Source: Erythroxylum novogranatense
Lineage: Eukaryota > Streptophyta > Magnoliopsida > Malpighiales > Erythroxylaceae
Assembly (NCBI GenBank): GCA_029891385.1
Contig: CM057228.1
Location: forward strand, 53,965,783-54,029,782
DNA: 64,000 nucleotides
Reading direction: 5' to 3'
Below the pieces are notes generated by a model. That model saw nothing but the letters and a program-made list of their open reading frames with translations. It was not told where the DNA came from and did not search any database. This document shows, piece by piece, positions 58,016 to 64,000 of the stretch. The position numbers and the translations under genes are program-made. The number at the start of each line of letters is the position of its first letter. Position 1 is the stretch's first letter.

Positions 58016-59566
58016 GATGATAATTCACAAGGTTGCAAGTGTCTTCCAAGATTCAAGGGTGATGGAGTCAATGTATACGAGGTCCTATTTCTTCCCTTGA
58101 TTATACCATGTGATGTCCTATTAAGTATTGGATAATCAACTGGTTTTGTTCCTCATCCCTCCTTATTCAAGGTTCTTTCATTGTAACTTGATTACTTTCT
58201 TTGCTACTTCTTTCTCACTTAGGGCTTATTATCATGTTAAATAGTTAACACTAAAGACCAAACAATTATAAGAGCCTTGGTTGAAGGCTTATGGTAACTA
58301 TTATGGCATTAACATGTATTGATTCAAAATGCATAACAGGGATATATTGAGCCAATTCAATATGCTAACTTCTTTATAAGATATTCATTTCATATATTTA
58401 TTGTTGAGGAGTTCATGTTGATAAAGTTTGTTTGACGTACCATTAAACTTTTTAGAGTCCTAAGCCACATAAGATATGTGGTAATGCTTATTGGAATGAA
58501 TAGTAAACATTACCTTGTCATCTTAGACGAGTCTAAAGAAAAATCAGGCCTAGAAGTGTCTAGATATGGGGGATTTAGTTGTTAAAACAGAGTTAACTAT
58601 AAAGTTTTCTCAATTTTGGTTGCTTTCTAGATGTGGATGAGTGCAAATAGAAACTGGCTTGCTAATGTCCTATTTGTAAGTGTAAGGACACATGTGGCAG
58701 TTATGAGTGTAGCTGTAGCAGTTGTTTGTTGTACATGTGACAACATGATACATGCATAAGTAAGTATCCTTCCATTGCTTTTGTTATCGTTGTTTACTGA
58801 CATAGTTTTGACACTTTCGACAAAATAGATAATCATCATCACAACCCAAATTTTATTTTATCATGGCTTTATATTTCTTTAAATTTGATAAGTTTTTGTA
58901 TTGCATTTCTATGTAATTCAACCTAATGCTAGTTAATTTGATTTGGTTGTTTTATGTTTGACATTTTTTTCTGGGTGTTAGCATTTGTAAATTTTCTATT
59001 CATATGAGTTTGTTAGAATTTTTTGCTCGTTTAATAACATTCACTTGATGAATAATAGATATCGAATAAATAAGCATTAAGTTGTAGATGTTAATTTCAG
59101 AAAGTTTGGATATGGTTTGTTTAGATCTAGTATTATATTTTATAGTACTTCATCTCATACACTTGGGGTATTCATTTTTTTGGTACCAACAGCTTAAGTA
59201 CCTTGTTTCATGTATAAGGTAAAGAATCAAGCACAGATAATTATTCTTGGTTTAGTTGTGGCCAGAGTTGTTGGATATGCAGTATACAAGTATATAATCT
59301 AGGTATGCAGTTGTTTCTATCATTAATTACCAATTAAGAGCTTGTTCTAATTGCCCAACTTTGATAAACAATTTAAACTGGATAAATTTTTTTAACATTG
59401 TTTGTTTGATATGTTTACTTAAGATGTCAATACTAGTGCATTTGAGTTTTAGATGATAGAGAACATTTTGCAAAGATACATGGATTCATAGATACAAGCA
59501 ATTATGGAATAGTACATGCCCTTAGATAGCCAAGAAGATTCTCCATCACACCATCATTCGTGGTTT
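58016..59566 (+). pseudogene. Vacuolar sorting receptor (VSR) 3' gene fragment
   Basis: Four exon-like blocks match the C-terminal part of plant VSRs in order. 58016-58081 gives GCKCLPRFKGDGV. 58631-58759 gives the EGF-like DVDECK, CPICKCKDT and GSYECSCS, ending QHDTCI. About 59215-59302 gives the membrane segment IIILGLVVARVVGYAVYKY. About 59451-59566 gives the cytosolic tail RYMDS, then YMPLDSQ. Splice-like borders separate the blocks, so this is a duplicated gene piece, not a processed copy. In-frame stops occur in the EGF block and tail (also replacing the residue before QAIME). The protease-associated luminal domain is missing. The tyrosine sorting motif YMPL is still readable. Confidence 0.82.
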
Positions 59567-60155
59567 GATATCTAAAGAACTCGATGAAGAGTGAAAAGTA
59601 GTATTTTTGTAAGCTAATGTTTGATTGATGATCAAGTAATTCCTTCACTTGGTCACTCCTCTGTATTTAAAAGGTACATATTTTTGTAAATGATGTCGAT
59701 AAATCTCAACAACATTCAAAAGTTCATATTGATGATACCACTGTATTATAGTTAGGATTTCAGTTTTTATTATTGTTCTCATAGGTCACTAACCATGTTT
59801 CTTTTTCTATTATCCTATGATAGCTAATATTTCAGTTTCTGTTAACCATTATTATTAATGGCTTACATTTGCTTTACAAAATTATGCCACAACAATAACC
59901 ACAACATCAAGAACAACCATTTTCGTCATATTAATTTATTCATTTCACTTGCTAACAATTTATAGCAAAAGTGGATAACATCCATTATGACACAACTATT
60001 GTTGGGAAAAAATATTTAACAATCAAGTCTTGTTGACCCACCACAAAGTGACGTTGGAGGAAAATCAACTCTTATAGATTCCGATGCTTTCTTTAAAACC
60101 GTAATCTTTCTTTTCTTCTACCTTTGTAGTCTTGCAACTCTCTAAGGAAGATTAT
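59567..60155. other. Intergenic DNA
   Basis: No gene is seen. AT-rich with no clear repeats. Confidence 0.4.
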
Positions 60156-60478
60156 TGTGACACCCACATACACCCCCTGGGAAGATATTGCAAGTGTCAC
60201 ACACACAGAACATACAGAATACAAAACATTCCAAAACTTACGAAACACTTCATACATGCATTTTTAGAATCTTAAACAAGCATACATTATATCACATTAA
60301 CTTAATACAATTTTTTTCCAAAAATAGAAACCAGCTTGAAACATAGTTATTTCAAAAACTTACAACAATTTGGAATTATAATATTTTATAATCAAGCCAA
60401 AATATACTCAAAATATATTTTTATTAAAACAAGACTCAGACTCTGTTGGCCATTGTGGTTGACTCGTCTCAGTCTTTA
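60156..60478 (-). mobile_element. LTR E, first part, split by solo LTR D
   Basis: It starts TGTGACACCCACATACACCCCC and matches the reverse complement of the high-coordinate end of LTR D block by block. Examples are 'acaaaacatt', 'catacatt' and 'ggccattg' followed by 'tctcagtcttta'. It breaks at CTTTA (60474-60478), where D is inserted, and continues at 63780. Orientation is inferred from the family. Confidence 0.82.
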
Positions 60479-60836
60479 TGTAAGGCCCCAAAATATACCC
60501 TAGTTGAAATAATACATGTTTATGAAAGTACATGTATGGTAGGAGTTAGAATTTTGCTATGATTAGAATATGAAAGACATATGATTTGAATTTTTGGTCA
60601 AGTGGATAATGGTTAATGAATTGGAATTAATTGATTTCATTAGAGAATTAAGGTATTTAAACGTACATTTGGTTTAGGAAAAGTTGGCAAGTGGCAAGTT
60701 AAGTTGGTACATAAAAATTAGAATGATTAACTTATGAGTTAGTGACATTTGGCATGGTTAAAGCATTGACAAATGGCATAGTTGATACATTGACAAATGG
60801 CAACACTAAGTGTGTGACTTATGATCTAATGTATCA

Positions 60837-61082
60837 TTGACACATGGAAACTCCTTTAAAGGACACATGAAGCTCATGCATGAAGACATATGTTGCTCCA
60901 ATTCCATGACACCTAGCTTTGGATGTGGCAAATTGTGCTAGAGCAAGTCTTCACTTTAGTTGACACATGGCAGCTCCTTTAAGGGACACATGAAGCTCAT
61001 ACATTGAGACATATGTTACTCCAATTCCATGATACTTAGCTTTGGATGTGGCAAATTCTTCTAGAGCAAGTCTTCATTTTAG
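60837..61082. repeat. 123-bp tandem duplication in LTR D
   Basis: Units 60837-60959 and 60960-61082 both start 'ttgacacatgg', contain 'agctttggatgtggcaaatt' and end with 'gcaagtcttca.tttag'. They differ at roughly a dozen positions. Confidence 0.9.
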
Positions 61083-63034
61083 TCTCTTCTCTCCATTGAA
61101 ATTTCATTCTCCTACTCCCCCTCTCAACTTTTGGACCTTTGCTGAAGCTTGGATCATCATCTTTGTAAGTTATTTCATCAAGAAGTAGGTCATGTAACTT
61201 TATATAATACTATCTAGTTAGTGCTAAAAGTTACACCTTAAACTTAGGTATGTGTTGGATGTTTGGAAGCTTGGTTTAGCTGGATTCTTGGAGTTAAATT
61301 TGAAGTTTAGTAAGGTAAGGGAATTATAAACTTGGTATCCTATGATAACATGTGTTGTTTGATGTTTGATACGGATCAATTGTGTACTAAAATAGGAAAG
61401 AATTGAAGTTTGATACATGTTGGAAACTGGTTCGGATGAGTAATTCTACTAGACAGGTTTCGGTATTTTAGCCATATCTTGCTCTATAGGTATCCAAATT
61501 GGATGAATTTAAATTATTATTAAACTAGAAACTTATATCTACAAATTTGATGAGGCATCGAATTTGATTTCTTTCACTAAGTGTGTCAAAAGTTGGCTTA
61601 AATTTGAGTATCTTGAATTTGTCACTATTTGTGAACAGTCTGTAGTAATTTGGGGATAATATTCAAAATAATAAACCAAATTGCATAAAATTGGTGTCAG
61701 TTTAAACTTAAGACAAAAGGAACAAATGTTTATAAGAATGTTTGGCCTAAATCTTTCATTTTTATTGTCAAAATGACCGTGTAACATTGACCCGAAAGTC
61801 TGTTTTGGGGAAAAGCTGGAAGAAAATGATGAAGTATGTGTTTTTACTGAACTTGCTTTGGTATTTCGGTTATAACTTGAGCTGTGATCTCCAAATGAGT
61901 TGGTTCTTGATTCAGATTAACCTAGAGACATATTTCTACAACTTTATTGAAGAAGTAGAATTTTAATTCTGTATTTAAGATTTTCAAAATTTGGCATGAA
62001 ATTGAGTCTTGGCTTAGGCTGTAGCACTACCAAGAACAGAAATCATATCTTGTGGTTTTTGAATTAACTGTATTTATGTAGGCCAAATTAGACTGAGGTT
62101 TCTTCACAAAAATTGAAGCTTATTATCTTAGCTTTAAATTAGTATAAATTTTGTAATTTTTAGATATTGGAATTGAGAGTTATGAGGTGTATAACTTGGA
62201 GGCATGATCATGCATTAGTCAAAATTTTAAATATACACAGTCTGTGGTATTTTGAGCATAACTCATTGAATACTAAATCAAATTGGATGAACTTGGTATC
62301 ATTGGAAACCTAAGACAAAGAGGGAAAACTTTCTAGAAGGAAGTATTACCTAATTATCTCATGTTTCTGATGAGAATAATTGAGTAAAGTGAACCCAAAG
62401 GTGGATTGTGAAATAAATATGGATTGAGGGATTGAGTATGATTTCACATGATCGATAATGTGATAAGATTAAGGATAAGAAACTCAAATTTTTGACATGA
62501 ACATGCATCATACATATTCAGTATACATGAATGTGCATAATTGAATTCCTAATTATGCACAATAGTAATATATGTTTGTATTGAATATTTAAGAGGAACC
62601 CTTAGAGTGACCGATTCCAGATATTGTCAGAATTTTGAGGCAATAAACAAACAAGGAGCTTGTGTAAGTAATTTAGACGGTAACTTTTTTGGGTATCCTA
62701 AGATGATCTCACCTTGATTTGTTTTGTTTATTATTGAATTGAATTTGATATTGATGAATGTGTACTGAATTGTGTATTGATCTCGGAAATGAAGGTCCGA
62801 GGTAGTGATTGATGAATGTGATATTGAAATGTTACTTACCTTACTTTGTTCTGCTTGTTAAATTTGATTTATGCTGATTGTGTTATGAATTTCGGGCAAT
62901 GACTGTCCGAGACGTTTGATGCATGTTTATATCATTAGAAGTGCTACTTTCATGTGAATATAATTGACTACTTGCTTTGCATATGTAATGTTTGAAATGA
63001 CCTTGTTTTGTTTTAAAACTGTTGAGTTCTAGTT

Positions 63035-63208
63035 GTGGGTAAATAGACATGCCTAGAAGGATCTACAGTTGCTTTTGTGATAGTTTAGTGTCTGACACTT
63101 CGATGTCTTTTGTTATTGACACTTTGGTGTCTTTTGTTATTGAGACATAAGTCTCTTTTGTGATATGATACCAATTATGTTATCTTTTGTATAAGTCCCG
63201 TTACCCAC
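63035..63208. other. Bracketed hairpin array in LTR D
   Basis: GTGGGTAA (63035-63042) pairs with TTACCCAC (63201-63208). Inside, three perfect 14-nt hairpins are spaced exactly 24 bp apart: GACACTTCGATGTC (63094), GACACTTTGGTGTC (63118) and GAGACATAAGTCTC (63142). The sequences differ from the GAGCTT-type hairpins of LTRs A-C, but the architecture is the same. Confidence 0.75.
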
Positions 63209-63779
63209 TTCTGTTGACGGATTAACAATCATTTGATTATGTATTCTAATACATGTTGGATTTTGAAATAAAATTTTGAACTGAAGGGATTGTGCCTTCT
63301 TTGATACTCAGTTTTGTTATCTATCCAACTATTCAAAAATTTAAATATCTACTTGTACTATAACTCGATTCAGTATGATTACTTGTCAAATTATACATAG
63401 TTTAGTTATTACTCACTAAATTATATATTTAACACGGTGGATTTACCCCGTGTAGGCTCTGAGCAACGTTTATAAAGACTGAGACAAGATAATCGCAATG
63501 GCCAATGAAGTTTGAGTATTGTTTTGAAAATAATGGAAAATATTTGGTTTGACTTTTGGACTTGTATCTGATATGTATATATGTATTTGTTTATAAGTTT
63601 GTAACAACGATATTTTAGTTTGGTTTGGATTTTTCAGCGAGTTTGTGTTAAGTACTATGTAATTTAATGTATGTTTGCCTAAATTGTTTATTGAAAGTTT
63701 TCGTATGTTTTGATTTGTTTGTACTATTTTGTGTGGCATTCATATATTCTTCTAGGGGGTATGTGAGTGTTACACTTTA

Positions 63780-64000
63780 TAATCCTCGTCTTGAACCTAC
63801 ACGGGGCAAATCCACCGTGTTAAGCATATAGCTTAATGAATAATAACTAATCTATATATAAAGTGATAACTCATCATACTGAATCATGTAATAGCATAAG
63901 CATGCGTTAATAGATTGTTTAAACAATAAATCAGACACAATGCATTTCAAAATAGATTTTATAGTTAACAAAATTGAATATCCTAAGAGTGTATAAACCA
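63780..64000 (-). mobile_element. LTR E, second part, runs off the window
   Basis: It resumes LTR E after solo LTR D and its duplication. It aligns with the reverse complement of D (63490 downward): 'cctacacggggcaaatccac' here matches the same phrase with one change there, followed by 'gtgttaa' and 'aataataacta'. The far end lies outside the window. Confidence 0.8.

Larger units (their letters stand above)
60479..63774 (+). mobile_element. Solo LTR D, 3296 bp, nested in LTR E (TSD CTTTA)
   Basis: It begins TGTAAGGCCCCAAAATA, ends GTGAGTGTTACA and has perfect CTTTA duplications (60474-60478 and 63775-63779). It is in the opposite orientation to LTRs A, B, C and E. Near its high end it carries the inverted forms of the family landmarks: a GTGGGTAA/TTACCCAC-bracketed hairpin array (63035-63208), a CTCGGA/TCCGAG hairpin (62782-62801) and 'cctaagatgatctcacc'. 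No coding frame is present. Confidence 0.88.

Overview
The window is plant nuclear DNA, almost certainly from a eudicot. Four host genes with GT-AG introns lie in a background of AT-rich intergenic DNA and dense LTR retrotransposons. The species cannot be fixed from the sequence. All four host genes are on the + strand and intact: UTP7/WDR46-like (2685-6717, 8 exons), VTE5 phytol kinase (7818-9227, 6 exons), GINT1 glucosamine inositolphosphorylceramide transferase (29941-34859, 4 exons) and PDK1 (45875-49589, 11 exons). From memory, VTE5, GINT1 and PDK1 are consecutive in Arabidopsis (At5g04490, At5g04500, At5g04510), and a UTP7-like gene sits beside the second PDK1 gene (At3g10530, At3g10540). 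The window therefore looks like the unfractionated ancestral block, with gaps widened by transposons.

Layout. 1-286 is the end of a Copia LTR. 287-9227 holds UTP7 and VTE5, with two direct copies of an AT-rich repeat beside UTP7. 9228-13205 is AT-rich with an LRR gene remnant. 13206-15366 is a decayed CACTA transposon. 15367-23560 is a truncated minus-strand Gypsy (Tekay/Del-like) element whose 5' LTR is split by another solo LTR (19542-21219). 23561-28400 is a DUF4283-type pseudogene split by a 4.3-kb solo LTR. GINT1 follows. 35193-44810 is a complete but frameshifted minus-strand Sirevirus-like Copia element with LTRs, PBS, PPT, a 5-bp target duplication and an extra env-position region. 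PDK1 follows. 49590-53626 holds old Copia remnants, interrupted by a 3.8-kb solo LTR (53627-57451). 58016-59566 is a vacuolar sorting receptor pseudogene. From 60156 to the window end, one 3.3-kb solo LTR (60479-63774) is nested in reverse inside a relative.

The host genes do not form one pathway. UTP7 acts in small-subunit rRNA processing, VTE5 in chlorophyll-phytol salvage for tocopherol, GINT1 in sphingolipid glycosylation and PDK1 in lipid-responsive AGC kinase signalling. VTE5 and GINT1 carry short upstream ORFs, and UTP7 carries a telo-box.

The most unusual signal is inside the long Gypsy LTRs. Four copies share a bracketed array of short perfect hairpins closed by a long-range stem. 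The stem sequence differs in one copy while the pairing is kept. Twin hairpins, a further small hairpin and copy-specific GC-rich palindrome clusters lie nearby. I know of no description of this arrangement, but I could not search for one.
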